From an uncultured Bacilli bacterium (lineage in GTDB: Bacteria; Bacillota_I; Bacilli_A; RF39; UBA660): a stretch of DNA of 33,794 nucleotides. Shown piece by piece: positions 17,729 to 24,951 of the stretch. How positions within the stretch are numbered: the stretch's first letter is position 1; each line of letters starts with the position of its first letter. The stretch spans positions 1-33,794 of the forward strand of contig CAJUKM010000010.1 of assembly GCA_910587535.1 (NCBI GenBank), in the 5' to 3' direction. The position numbers were made by a program, and so were the translations under genes. The notes under the pieces are model-generated. The model was not told the DNA's origin, did not search any database, and was given only the letters and a program-made list of their open reading frames with translations.

Positions 17729-17784
17729 AAATAAACCCTATTTTAGCCTTCGAAAAAAGAATTAAAAAAAAGTTTAAAAAAGTG

Positions 17785-17813
17785 TTGACTTTATGAACAT
17801 AATCACTTAATAT
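17785..17813 (+). promoter_or_regulatory. Promoter of the plus-strand small RNA
   Basis: TTGACT (17785-17790), exactly 17 bases, TAATAT (17808-17813). Upstream A-tracts at about 17753-17758, 17764-17771 and 17776-17781 recur every 11-12 bases, as in UP elements or bent DNA, suggesting a strong promoter. The predicted start at about 17820 coincides with the first base of the first RNA hairpin. Confidence 0.75.
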
Positions 17814-17819
17814 ATGAAC

Positions 17820-17928
17820 TACCAATTCACTTTTACGAAGGCGAATTGGTGCTAGTATCACACTAGCCAACCCCTTTTTATTCTTTTTTATGAAGCTGCC
17901 CTCAGGGGGTGCAGCTTCTTTTTGTTTT
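17820..17928 (+). ncRNA. Putative small regulatory RNA with an exposed C-rich motif
   Basis: About 105 bases, directly downstream of a good promoter. Hairpin 1: ACCAATTC/GAATTGGT (17821-17828 with 17843-17850), with an inner stem closed by a TACG loop. Hairpin 2: GCTAGT/ACTAGC (17851-17856 with 17862-17867). Then an unpaired CAACCCC followed by a T-rich linker (17868-17891). Hairpin 3: GAAGCTGC/GCAGCTTC (17892-17899 with 17911-17918) with an 11-base G-rich loop and a T-tail, i.e. an intrinsic terminator. The exposed CCCC recalls Firmicute sRNAs such as RsaE/RoxS that pair with Shine-Dalgarno sequences. Its GGGGT loop could pair with ACCCC internally. It lacks the conserved SRP RNA core and is too short for 6S RNA. 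An overlapping minus-strand frame of 87 codons (17960-17697) is not credible as a gene. Confidence 0.7.
17892..17928 (+). terminator. Terminator of the small RNA
   Basis: Eight-pair GC-containing stem GAAGCTGC/GCAGCTTC with loop CCTCAGGGGGT, followed by TTTTTGTTTT on the plus strand. On the minus strand the hairpin lacks a T-tail, which fixes the orientation. Confidence 0.85.
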
Positions 17929-17929
17929 A

Positions 17930-17963
17930 TAAAAAAAATTGAACATAAAAATTTGTCCAATTT
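17930..17963 (-). terminator. Terminator of the YlbL-like protease gene
   Basis: Minus strand: AAATTGGACA (17963-17954) pairs with TGTTCAATTT (17945-17936), ten pairs with one G-T, followed by a T-run. The first stem base is part of the TAA stop. It faces the sRNA terminator, separating convergent transcripts. Confidence 0.85.
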
Positions 17964-18958
17964 TATATATTGTTTAACTTTTCTAAAGCCTCATCGATTG
18001 TCGATACTCCGATTAAAATGATGTCCATCTCTTCTTCTTCTTTTACTTTTAAAGCTTCTTCATAATTTTCTAAAGGACAAATAAATATTTGAGCTTTATC
18101 TTTATAGGCACCGAGAAGTTTATACTTCACTCCTCCAATTTCTCCAACCGTGCCATCTTTATCTATAGTACCTGTTCCCATTATTGTCTTTCCTTTGGTC
18201 AGATCGTTAGAAGTAATTTTATTATAAATTTCAAGAGCAGTTATCAATCCTCCAGAAGGACCTGATTCGCTCGGCTTAGTTCCGACTTCGATATCGAAGT
18301 CGCTTTCATATTCTGAAACGCTCGCAATACTTATTCCAACTTTAGGCTTTCCATCTAAATCTATGAGTGTGACGACGTCTACTTTTCGCTTTCCATCGCG
18401 CTCATATTCTATCGATATCTCATCTCCTACTCCCTTGGCACTTACATAATTCTGAAACTCGCTAAGAGTCGAATAGGATTCTCCATCTACTGATAAGATC
18501 ATATCTCCATAATGTAATTCGGTGTTCGCATTTTTATCGACGAATGTTACGATATTTTTAGTTGATTCAACTTCGAAATCTATATTGGCTTTTTTAAATG
18601 CGACATAAGTTGCATTCGAAATCGCTTCTCTCATATAGATCTTATCTATTTCGACGGTTTCTTTTAAATCGGCATCGTTATAAGTCACTTTATCTTTAGA
18701 TACCACATCCCAATTAGGAAGTACAGCTGAAAGTAATAAAAAAGGCGCTGTTCCTTTTACCATACTGACATATGTCATGTTTAAAGATCCATTAGCTTCG
18801 TAAGTGTTTTTTCCACTTACTCTCTCTCCCATATCTATATGTCCACCTGGAGTATATATCACATAAGGAAGCTCAAAAGTCATCCCTAAATATAGGATAA
18901 ACAAAAAAACTAGAAACTTCCATTCTTCTTGGATGAACGACTTAAATTTTTTAATCAT
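17963..18958 (-). CDS. ylbL: YlbL/SepM-type membrane-anchored PDZ-Lon serine protease
   Basis: 331 residues: short basic N-terminus, one membrane segment (about 14-34), an extracytoplasmic domain, a PDZ domain (about 130-215) and a C-terminal Lon-type (S16) proteolytic domain. The catalytic Ser is in ESGPSGGL and the Lys in GEIGGVKYK, the Ser-Lys dyad of the family. Homologs act outside the membrane, such as SepM, which trims competence peptide in streptococci, and B. subtilis YlbL; the substrate here is unknown. The ATG follows AGGTGAT. Divergent from a YlbJ-like gene, whose B. subtilis counterpart is also close to ylbL. Confidence 0.92.
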   Translation of the reverse strand: MIKKFKSFIQEEWKFLVFLFILYLGMTFELPYVIYTPGGHIDMGERVSGKNTYEANGSLNMTYVSMVKGTAPFLLLSAVLPNWDVVSKDKVTYNDADLKETVEIDKIYMREAISNATYVAFKKANIDFEVESTKNIVTFVDKNANTELHYGDMILSVDGESYSTLSEFQNYVSAKGVGDEISIEYERDGKRKVDVVTLIDLDGKPKVGISIASVSEYESDFDIEVGTKPSESGPSGGLITALEIYNKITSNDLTKGKTIMGTGTIDKDGTVGEIGGVKYKLLGAYKDKAQIFICPLENYEEALKVKEEEEMDIILIGVSTIDEALEKLNNI

Positions 18959-18976
18959 TTTAAATCACCTATTTAT

Positions 18977-18985
18977 ATTATAGCA
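18977..18985 (-). promoter_or_regulatory. Extended -10 promoter of the YlbL-like gene
   Basis: Minus strand TGCTATAAT (18985-18977), a perfect extended -10; no good -35 is visible at 17 bases. The transcript would start close to the ribosome-binding site, giving a short leader. Confidence 0.6.
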
Positions 18986-19039
18986 AACGGAGTGTGTAAA
19001 ATATGTGAAAATTTTTAAAAAGTTACATATATTTTACTG

Positions 19040-19882
19040 ATGAAAAAAATTAAAGACTACATAATCCTCATTTTACTCCTAACTCTCTTCGTAATGATTT
19101 TTAAATATTCCTCAATCGTAAAAGGATCTATTTTAGATTCGATAGACCTCTGGCTCACTAAACTAGTTCCGTCGATGCTTCCTATCTATCTCACAGTAGA
19201 TTTATTGATCAATTATGGACTTCCTGAGATACTCTATAAAATTACAAAAAGTCATTCTCTGTTTCTCCTAATAATTTCATATTTAACGGGTACTCCAAGC
19301 AATGCAAAATATATAAGTGAATTTTATAAGGACGGGTATATAGAAGAAGACACTGGTAACCTTCTCTTGCTTATCGCCTATTCGCCCAATCCTCTTTTCG
19401 TTTTAGCGATTAGTCCTAACATTCCTATAGCCTTATACATATTGGGATACCTTTATATCACGAACGCTATGCTTTTTTTGATATTTCACCATACATTTAA
19501 AAATTTAGGATCTAAAGAAAAAAGGTTCAATCGCATCCCATTTATAGAGTGTTTGAGTAAATCCATTATGAAATCCTTCGATGTGCTCATACTTGTTTTA
19601 GGCGTCGTAGTGTTCTTCGGAATCCTAAATTCTCTTATCGGTCTATTGAACGTCGACTCTCTCTTTTTATCTTCTATCTTAGAGATGACTAATGGCATCA
19701 AGGAAATAACTTTGAGAGGTTCTCAGTTTTTATGGCTCCTATTCGCCATCACTTTTGGAGGTCTCAGTATACACGCCCAAATAAAAAGCATCTTAGAAAG
19801 TACGAATCTTTCTTATAGATACTTTTTTATAGGTAGACTTTTAGTCTCTATCCCTATCATCTTCTTCTTGATTTTTGCCTAA
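19040..19882 (+). CDS. Short YlbJ-like integral membrane protein
   Basis: 280 residues, about seven or eight membrane segments, and the only plus-strand protein gene in the window. The stretch TGTPSNAKYISEFYKDGYI followed by LLLIAYSPNPLFVLAI resembles the YlbJ / nucleoside-recognition (Gate) family pattern of a G-P-x-x-A-K turn before an N-P-F helix. It is much shorter than B. subtilis YlbJ (about 400 residues, needed for sporulation). No Shine-Dalgarno sequence precedes the ATG. TATATT at 19028-19033 would put the transcript start at the ATG, so it may be leaderless. Its last 42 bases overlap the end of rmuC on the opposite strand. The YlbJ assignment is by pattern and neighbour, not certain. 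Confidence 0.7.
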   Translation: MKKIKDYIILILLLTLFVMIFKYSSIVKGSILDSIDLWLTKLVPSMLPIYLTVDLLINYGLPEILYKITKSHSLFLLIISYLTGTPSNAKYISEFYKDGYIEEDTGNLLLLIAYSPNPLFVLAISPNIPIALYILGYLYITNAMLFLIFHHTFKNLGSKEKRFNRIPFIECLSKSIMKSFDVLILVLGVVVFFGILNSLIGLLNVDSLFLSSILEMTNGIKEITLRGSQFLWLLFAITFGGLSIHAQIKSILESTNLSYRYFFIGRLLVSIPIIFFLIFA

Positions 19883-20938
19883 ACGATTGTTTTTGATATC
19901 TACGTTGTTTATGCTTTCGAACCTCTTAGTTATCTTATCGGTCGTCGTATGTATAGCTAGGACGTCTTTGTTTACTGACTCTATAGATTTCGATAGATGA
20001 TCCCATCTTTCTTTATAGCGCACAAATTCGACTCCTAATTTGCTCAACTCGTCGTGGATTACTTTGGCATATTTATCTCTTTCCATGTCCTTTATGATCA
20101 TACTGATGATGGTTAAAGTACTCATGAGAGTCGTCGGACTCGTAATCCAAACTCTCTTTTTATAGGCATACATCAAGATATCTTGGTGATAGGCGTTTAT
20201 CTCGGCAAATATAGCTTCTGCTGGCAAAAACATTATAGCTTGACTCGCAGTTTCGCCTTCTATTATGTATTTTGTCGCAATCGCATCGATGTGCTTTTTG
20301 ACATCGGCCTTAAACATTTTATGTGCCATTTCACGTTCTGTCCTATCGCGATTTCTATCCGTCATCACCTCATAATGCTCTAAAGGGAATTTAGAATCTA
20401 TGCCTATCGTTCCCAACGGATGAGGCGCAAATAAGATTGCATCGACTATCGTCTTATTTGAAAGTGTATATTGAAGTCTATATATTTTATCGTTCTTTTC
20501 TCCAAACACGCTAGAGAGAATGATAGAAAGACTCGTCTCTCCGAATATTCCTCTCGTCTTTTTATCAGTGAGAATCGATTGTAAACTCACTATATCGGTC
20601 GACAATCCGTCGATCTTTTTTTGAGCTTCATCGATCTTCGATAGTCTCTCTAAGACGTTTGCAAACGTTTTATTCGTCTTCTCAAAGTTGAGATCTAACC
20701 TTTCGTTGACTTTTTCATTTATGAGACTTAGTCTTCTCTCTATTACCTCGTTTTGTTTTTCGAAGTCTCCCTTTAAAGAACTTGCGAAGTCATACTTAAA
20801 TTCTCCGATATCTTTAGTAAAACTCTTCTCTAAAGATCCCATTCTATCGACGATATCTATGTTGTCGTTCTTTTTTAAAATTGAGACGATTAGAAGAATT
20901 ATGACTACTATTAAAAGACCTATTATGATATACTGCAT
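19841..20938 (-). CDS. rmuC: RmuC family DNA recombination protein
   Basis: 365 residues: N-terminal membrane anchor (about 3-21), a long coiled coil (30-120), then the RmuC nuclease-like domain with KTRGIFGE, IDSKFPLEHYE and FLPAEAIFAE. RmuC is thought to limit recombination at short inverted repeats; in E. coli it lowers inversion frequency. The ATG follows AGAGGGAG at good spacing and lies 29 bases after the VTT-domain gene, so the two are probably one operon. The 3' end converges on and overlaps the plus-strand YlbJ-like gene by 42 bases; I see no terminator for it. Confidence 0.95.
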   Translation of the reverse strand: MQYIIIGLLIVVIILLIVSILKKNDNIDIVDRMGSLEKSFTKDIGEFKYDFASSLKGDFEKQNEVIERRLSLINEKVNERLDLNFEKTNKTFANVLERLSKIDEAQKKIDGLSTDIVSLQSILTDKKTRGIFGETSLSIILSSVFGEKNDKIYRLQYTLSNKTIVDAILFAPHPLGTIGIDSKFPLEHYEVMTDRNRDRTEREMAHKMFKADVKKHIDAIATKYIIEGETASQAIMFLPAEAIFAEINAYHQDILMYAYKKRVWITSPTTLMSTLTIISMIIKDMERDKYAKVIHDELSKLGVEFVRYKERWDHLSKSIESVNKDVLAIHTTTDKITKRFESINNVDIKNNRLGKNQEEDDRDRD

Positions 20939-20967
20939 AAAATACTCCCTCTAAAAAACTTAAAAAT

Positions 20968-21558
20968 CTAGTTTAAATCTAATTTCTTCGTAACTATTAA
21001 GCTCAACACATAGGCAATCGCCAACATAACTACAACTTTGATGAAATAGATAGGATGGGTAAGACTGTCTAATAGTGTTACGCCTAGATATCCCCAAAAG
21101 TATACCATAAATGGCTTTGCAATGATAGTAGCAGTCAAAAATTTTCTATATTTCATCTCGCTTACTCCACCGAATATGTTGACCAAAAACGCTGGTGTAA
21201 AAGGAAAAGCTAATAATACTACTAGATTTTGCAATTTTATATCTGAAAATTTTAGAACTAATTTAAAAACTCGAGCTTTATCGAATCTCTTTAAAAGATA
21301 TTCAAATCTTTCCCTTAGCACCTTCCTCGACAAAAAGAAAGCTAAATTGCATCCACAAAGAGTCAATATATAGGATATTAAAAATCCCACTAGATGTCCA
21401 AACGTATAGAAATTGAGTGTGATAAATACTGAAAGTGGCAAAATCGGCAAAATAGATTCCACCAATATCAAGAAACATCCTAGAAGCGGTCCATAAAGCC
21501 CCAATGATTCGAGAATATTTGTAATAAAAGTATCGATGTTAGAAAGTATATCTTCCAT
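20968..21558 (-). CDS. VTT/DedA-like (TVP38/SNARE-associated) membrane protein
   Basis: 196 residues from the ATG at 21558 (MEDILSN). A GTG four codons upstream is really the Shine-Dalgarno GTGAGG, so the ATG is preferred. Five to six membrane segments. The family pattern appears as FPFTPAFLVNIFGG (about residues 127-140), the re-entrant proline-containing loop of VTT domains, and LYGPLLGCFLILVESILPI near the N-terminus. DedA/TVP38 proteins are linked to lipid carrier or phospholipid flipping and membrane homeostasis. First gene of an operon with rmuC. Confidence 0.85.
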   Translation of the reverse strand: MEDILSNIDTFITNILESLGLYGPLLGCFLILVESILPILPLSVFITLNFYTFGHLVGFLISYILTLCGCNLAFFLSRKVLRERFEYLLKRFDKARVFKLVLKFSDIKLQNLVVLLAFPFTPAFLVNIFGGVSEMKYRKFLTATIIAKPFMVYFWGYLGVTLLDSLTHPIYFIKVVVMLAIAYVLSLIVTKKLDLN

Positions 21559-21579
21559 AAAAAGCCTCACTTATTAACT

Positions 21580-21608
21580 ATTATAATCAATTTTTTGTTT
21601 TTAAAAAA
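21580..21608 (-). promoter_or_regulatory. Weak promoter of the VTT-rmuC operon
   Basis: Minus strand TATAAT (21585-21580). The -35 position, 17 bases upstream, falls in the T-tract of the preceding terminator (TTTTTT), a poor -35. Confidence 0.45.
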
Positions 21609-21635
21609 GAAAAGAACGTCTATTAGACATTCTTT
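21602..21635 (-). terminator. Terminator of the lysozyme-like gene
   Basis: Minus strand: AAAGAATGTCT (21635-21625) pairs with AGACGTTCTTT (21621-21611) with one G-T pair and a three-base loop, then TTTCTTTTTT. Confidence 0.88.
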
Positions 21636-21647
21636 CTGTATACTTTT

Positions 21648-23351
21648 TTAGTAGAGTTCCATCGTTAAAGTTTTTTCTTCTTCATCTTTTGGATAACCGG
21701 TGTACTCTTCATAATTTTCGCTTATTTGATGATGGAATCCGATTACATTTTTAAGCCAAACCTCACTCGGTTTTTCTGATCTAGACCCATATACATATAT
21801 GCTACAGAGAGTCTCTATGCTCTGGATGTTCTTTTTTTCATATCCTTTTAGATTCATACAAAACGCTATTATGCCAGCTTCTGGCGAAGGAAAAGTCATA
21901 AATTCTTTAGTCTGTCTTAAACCTCCATAGTTGTTCTTATTCCTACACATTACGCTTTGAAATCTGCCTGATTCATACATAGAAATAGCTAAACAATAAA
22001 TTTCATCTAATCCTAATAGTTTACAGACACGGGTTATAAACTGATTTTCAGTTTCTCCATTTCTTAAGATGAGTTCTTCTCCTTCGCTTCTTCCACTTGC
22101 AAATACTTCATCTGTAATTCGAATAGTGCTTTTCTCATAACCGAAGTCACTTAAAGGACGCGCCAATTTGTCTCTATAACATTTATATGCGAAAACTAGG
22201 CAAGCCGTCTCTTCATCAGTTAAGTCGATCGATTCATCTCCGATGATGTTCTCAAAACCGTTAGCATAGTCTTCTGTTGCTTCTCTTGCTATACTGATTA
22301 CGGCGTCTTTATCCAAATTGAAATATAGAGAATATTCTTCTAAATAAGAGTCGATTAACTTTTGTCTCCTAGAGTCATAAATATTGACAGTCTCGACATC
22401 GTCAGAGCTTATAGGAGTATCTGGTCCTAGTTTGTCATACTGAACAGATTTAGCTGCATATCTTGCATATACTGGTTTATCTATACTCGTGATGACACTA
22501 TTAGTTAAAAAATCATATGAAATATATCTTACCTTTTGATCAGCTGATCTTTTAACTTTTAAAGAAGCCTCAGGAAGTGAAGGTAGAAGTTCTTTATTTA
22601 CTCCCACTTCACACCCCTTTAAAGACTCGATAGTTAAACTTGCTGTAAAGCAAAGTGCACAAGCCAAAGCACAGTTTCTTTTAATATCTGCTACCTTTAC
22701 AGTTCCTCTAAAAATTCTTCCTGCTCTTTGAGGTCCTTTGATCTTCTTAGCTAATTTTTTCATTTTCTTTTTAGTAGCTTTTTTCTTCGCTTTAATATCT
22801 GCATCTATTGCAGATTTAGTAGTAGAAATAGTTTCAGCTACGGCAGTTTTCCAAGCGAGTGCTTTCATCTTTGCCTCATACAAAGCTCGATACTTTTTCA
22901 ACTCTCTTTGGCATAATTTTAAAGGAGATAGATCCTTTTTATTGATAAGATGTGTATCCTTACCATCGACATATATATGAGGGTCGCTTATAGGAGCTTC
23001 TTCGATAAGTTCTATCGTCTCTTCGAGATAACTCATTTTTTCTTCTAAAGACAATTTTTTCAATTTGTCCCAATTTATAGTACATGTCGGAGTTATCTTC
23101 TCAATTTCTTTTAAATCTTCGACTGCTTTTTCTCTTTCTCTTTGACAATCTAAAAATAGAGGTACATATAACCCATCCAAGGAATATAATTCGCCCTTAT
23201 AGTTTATTGTAACTTTTTCTTCACAATGTTCGTTTAATAGCTGTTCGATCAATCTATCATAATATTCTATTCTAGCAGTTGGACGCATCCTATTTGCGAT
23301 AGATAAATCTAATTTAAATTTTGGTTTTGAATAACTGGTCGAATACTTCAT
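21648..23351 (-). CDS. Single-pass protein with C-terminal lysozyme/glucosaminidase-like domain
   Basis: 567 residues. Long charged N-terminal half (1-215) with coiled-coil helices and a Lys-rich stretch (188-205), one membrane segment (about 227-243), a linker, then a C-terminal domain (about 440-550) with MYESGRF (458-464), NNYGGL (473-478), FPSPEAGI (487-494) and a helix-rich end VWLKNV. This arrangement resembles the glucosaminidase/lysozyme-like fold used by peptidoglycan hydrolases, with Glu460 as catalytic candidate. If so, the basic N-terminus is cytosolic and the hydrolase faces the wall. The large cytosolic half is unusual for a wall hydrolase. ATG follows AAAGGAG; it has its own promoter and terminator. 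The hydrolase call is inference from motifs. Confidence 0.75.
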   Translation of the reverse strand: MKYSTSYSKPKFKLDLSIANRMRPTARIEYYDRLIEQLLNEHCEEKVTINYKGELYSLDGLYVPLFLDCQREREKAVEDLKEIEKITPTCTINWDKLKKLSLEEKMSYLEETIELIEEAPISDPHIYVDGKDTHLINKKDLSPLKLCQRELKKYRALYEAKMKALAWKTAVAETISTTKSAIDADIKAKKKATKKKMKKLAKKIKGPQRAGRIFRGTVKVADIKRNCALACALCFTASLTIESLKGCEVGVNKELLPSLPEASLKVKRSADQKVRYISYDFLTNSVITSIDKPVYARYAAKSVQYDKLGPDTPISSDDVETVNIYDSRRQKLIDSYLEEYSLYFNLDKDAVISIAREATEDYANGFENIIGDESIDLTDEETACLVFAYKCYRDKLARPLSDFGYEKSTIRITDEVFASGRSEGEELILRNGETENQFITRVCKLLGLDEIYCLAISMYESGRFQSVMCRNKNNYGGLRQTKEFMTFPSPEAGIIAFCMNLKGYEKKNIQSIETLCSIYVYGSRSEKPSEVWLKNVIGFHHQISENYEEYTGYPKDEEEKTLTMELY

Positions 23352-23406
23352 AAATATCCGCTCCTTTCCATCGATTAATAGTTTTATTCGTTAAAACACA
23401 AACCAA

Positions 23407-23435
23407 AAATATACACTACATCAATATATATGTCA
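23407..23435 (-). promoter_or_regulatory. Promoter of the lysozyme-like gene
   Basis: Minus strand: consensus TTGACA (23435-23430), 17-base spacer, TATATT (23412-23407). One of the best promoter matches in the window. Confidence 0.8.
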
Positions 23436-23446
23436 AGTGTATTACA

Positions 23447-23477
23447 GAAAAAAACTAGAAAAAAATCGTTTTTTCTA
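23447..23477 (-). terminator. Terminator of the gatCAB operon
   Basis: Minus strand: TAGAAAAAA pairs with T-run plus CTA around a CGA loop, followed by seven T. The stem is almost all A-T. Confidence 0.65.
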
Positions 23478-23484
23478 ATTATTT

Positions 23485-24951
23485 TCATTTTTTTTCATCT
23501 AACAAAGATTTGACGAGTTCCATAGCTTTTGCTGGATTTGCTTTTCCTTGTGACTTTTTCATGACTTGCCCTAAGAAGAAATTCGCAACATTTGTAAGTC
23601 CCTTTACGACATAATCCTCTACTTCTTTAGGATGTTCATCTAGTACTTCTTTTACTAAATTCATAAGAGCATCTTCGTCTTTTATTTGTTCCATTCCGGA
23701 TTCTGCTATGAGATCTAAGGGATTTTTCTTTTGCTCGACTGCATCGTATAGTGCATTCTTCGCTTGGTTCTTGCTTATCTTATCTTCTAGTACGAGAGCG
23801 ATTATTTTAGCTAAGATATCGGGAGTTATAAAAAATTCTTCGATAGGAATTTCGAGTTTATTGATAGACCCGATTACTATCGTCGTTATCCAATTAACAG
23901 CTTCCTTTGGTTCTATTCCAAAAGATAGTACACTTTCAAAATAGTCGGAGATAGCCTTTTCTTTTACTAAAACTTTTGCGTCGTATAACTTCAATCCATA
24001 TTCTTCTACGTATTTTTCGATTCGTTCACTAGGAAGCATCGGAATAGAATTTCTAATTTCATCTAACCACTCTTTAGAGAGTTTAAACTTAGGAATATTA
24101 GGTTCGATAAAGTATTTATAGTCGATAGCGTCTACCTTACTTCTCATAAACTTTGTCTTTCCTTCTAAATCGTCCCATCTTCTAGTCTGCTGCATCATCT
24201 CGTCATATTTACCAGATTCTTTAAGTTCGATCTGTCTTTTTATTTCATAGTCGATGACGTTTTTGACTGCATTGAAAGAGTTGACATTCTTAGTTTCGAC
24301 TTTTGTACCCCAATTATCTGGATTGCTTTCGTCAAGTTCTTCGTCCATGATCGATACGTTGACGTCACATCTGATGTGACCTTTTTTTGAATCGGCATCA
24401 CTTATATCGGCATATTGATATATTCTTCTCATCTCTTCTAAAAAAGCGACAGCTTCATCGCTAGATCTAAAATCTGGTTCTGTAACGAGCTCCAATAGAG
24501 GTACTCCAGATCTATTGTAATCGATTAAAGACACATCTGAAAGATGGTCTAGAGAAGCAGAGTCTTCTTCTAGATGTATATTATTTATTCTGACGCTTTT
24601 CTCTTCTTCATTGCACTCGTACTTCATTAAACCGTATATGCCAACAGGTGCTGGTTTCGTTTCTTGGGTTATCTGATAACCTTTAGGTAAATCAGGATAA
24701 TAATAATTCTTTCTCTCGAAATAGATATATTCTGGTTGCTTACAATTTAAAATGATACTGGCTGTAAGTGCTTTTTTTAATGCTTCCTTATTTAATACAG
24801 GTAAAGTTCCTGGGAATGCCATATCTAGTGGCCTAACGTTTACATTAGATTTTGTAGAATAGGCATTTCTAGCTCCAGAGAATACTTTTGATTTAGTCTT
24901 GCTGATCTCACAGTGCATCTCTAAACTGATCAATGCTTTATACTTAGTCAT
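23485..24951 (-). CDS. gatB: Asp-tRNA(Asn)/Glu-tRNA(Gln) amidotransferase subunit B
   Basis: 488 residues. GatB binds the misacylated tRNA and activates its carboxyl group with ATP, receiving ammonia from GatA. N-terminal kinase-like cradle with SLEMHCEISKTKSK (family GLEVHVEL), a PGTLPVLN motif, DYNRSGVPLLELVTEPD, and the C-terminal helical and YqeY-like domains (about 300-488). The ATG lies inside the end of gatA (eight-base overlap), so the genes are translationally coupled. Last gene of the operon. Confidence 0.97.
   Translation of the reverse strand: MTKYKALISLEMHCEISKTKSKVFSGARNAYSTKSNVNVRPLDMAFPGTLPVLNKEALKKALTASIILNCKQPEYIYFERKNYYYPDLPKGYQITQETKPAPVGIYGLMKYECNEEEKSVRINNIHLEEDSASLDHLSDVSLIDYNRSGVPLLELVTEPDFRSSDEAVAFLEEMRRIYQYADISDADSKKGHIRCDVNVSIMDEELDESNPDNWGTKVETKNVNSFNAVKNVIDYEIKRQIELKESGKYDEMMQQTRRWDDLEGKTKFMRSKVDAIDYKYFIEPNIPKFKLSKEWLDEIRNSIPMLPSERIEKYVEEYGLKLYDAKVLVKEKAISDYFESVLSFGIEPKEAVNWITTIVIGSINKLEIPIEEFFITPDILAKIIALVLEDKISKNQAKNALYDAVEQKKNPLDLIAESGMEQIKDEDALMNLVKEVLDEHPKEVEDYVVKGLTNVANFFLGQVMKKSQGKANPAKAMELVKSLLDEKK

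Noticed and set aside
17820..17928. Identification of the small RNA as SRP RNA, 6S RNA or tmRNA
   Set aside because: The SRP core with GGAAG-type internal loops is absent, the RNA is too short and lacks a large central bubble for 6S, and there is no tRNA-like domain or tag frame.
17697..17960. Minus-strand 87-codon open frame between the MFS and YlbL-like genes
   Set aside because: It covers the sRNA and its terminator in antisense, has no ribosome-binding site, and its sequence looks like translated hairpins and A/T tracts.
18961..19039. Shared divergent operator between the YlbL-like and YlbJ-like genes
   Set aside because: The 81-base gap has an extended -10 for the minus strand but no clear inverted repeat that could be an operator.
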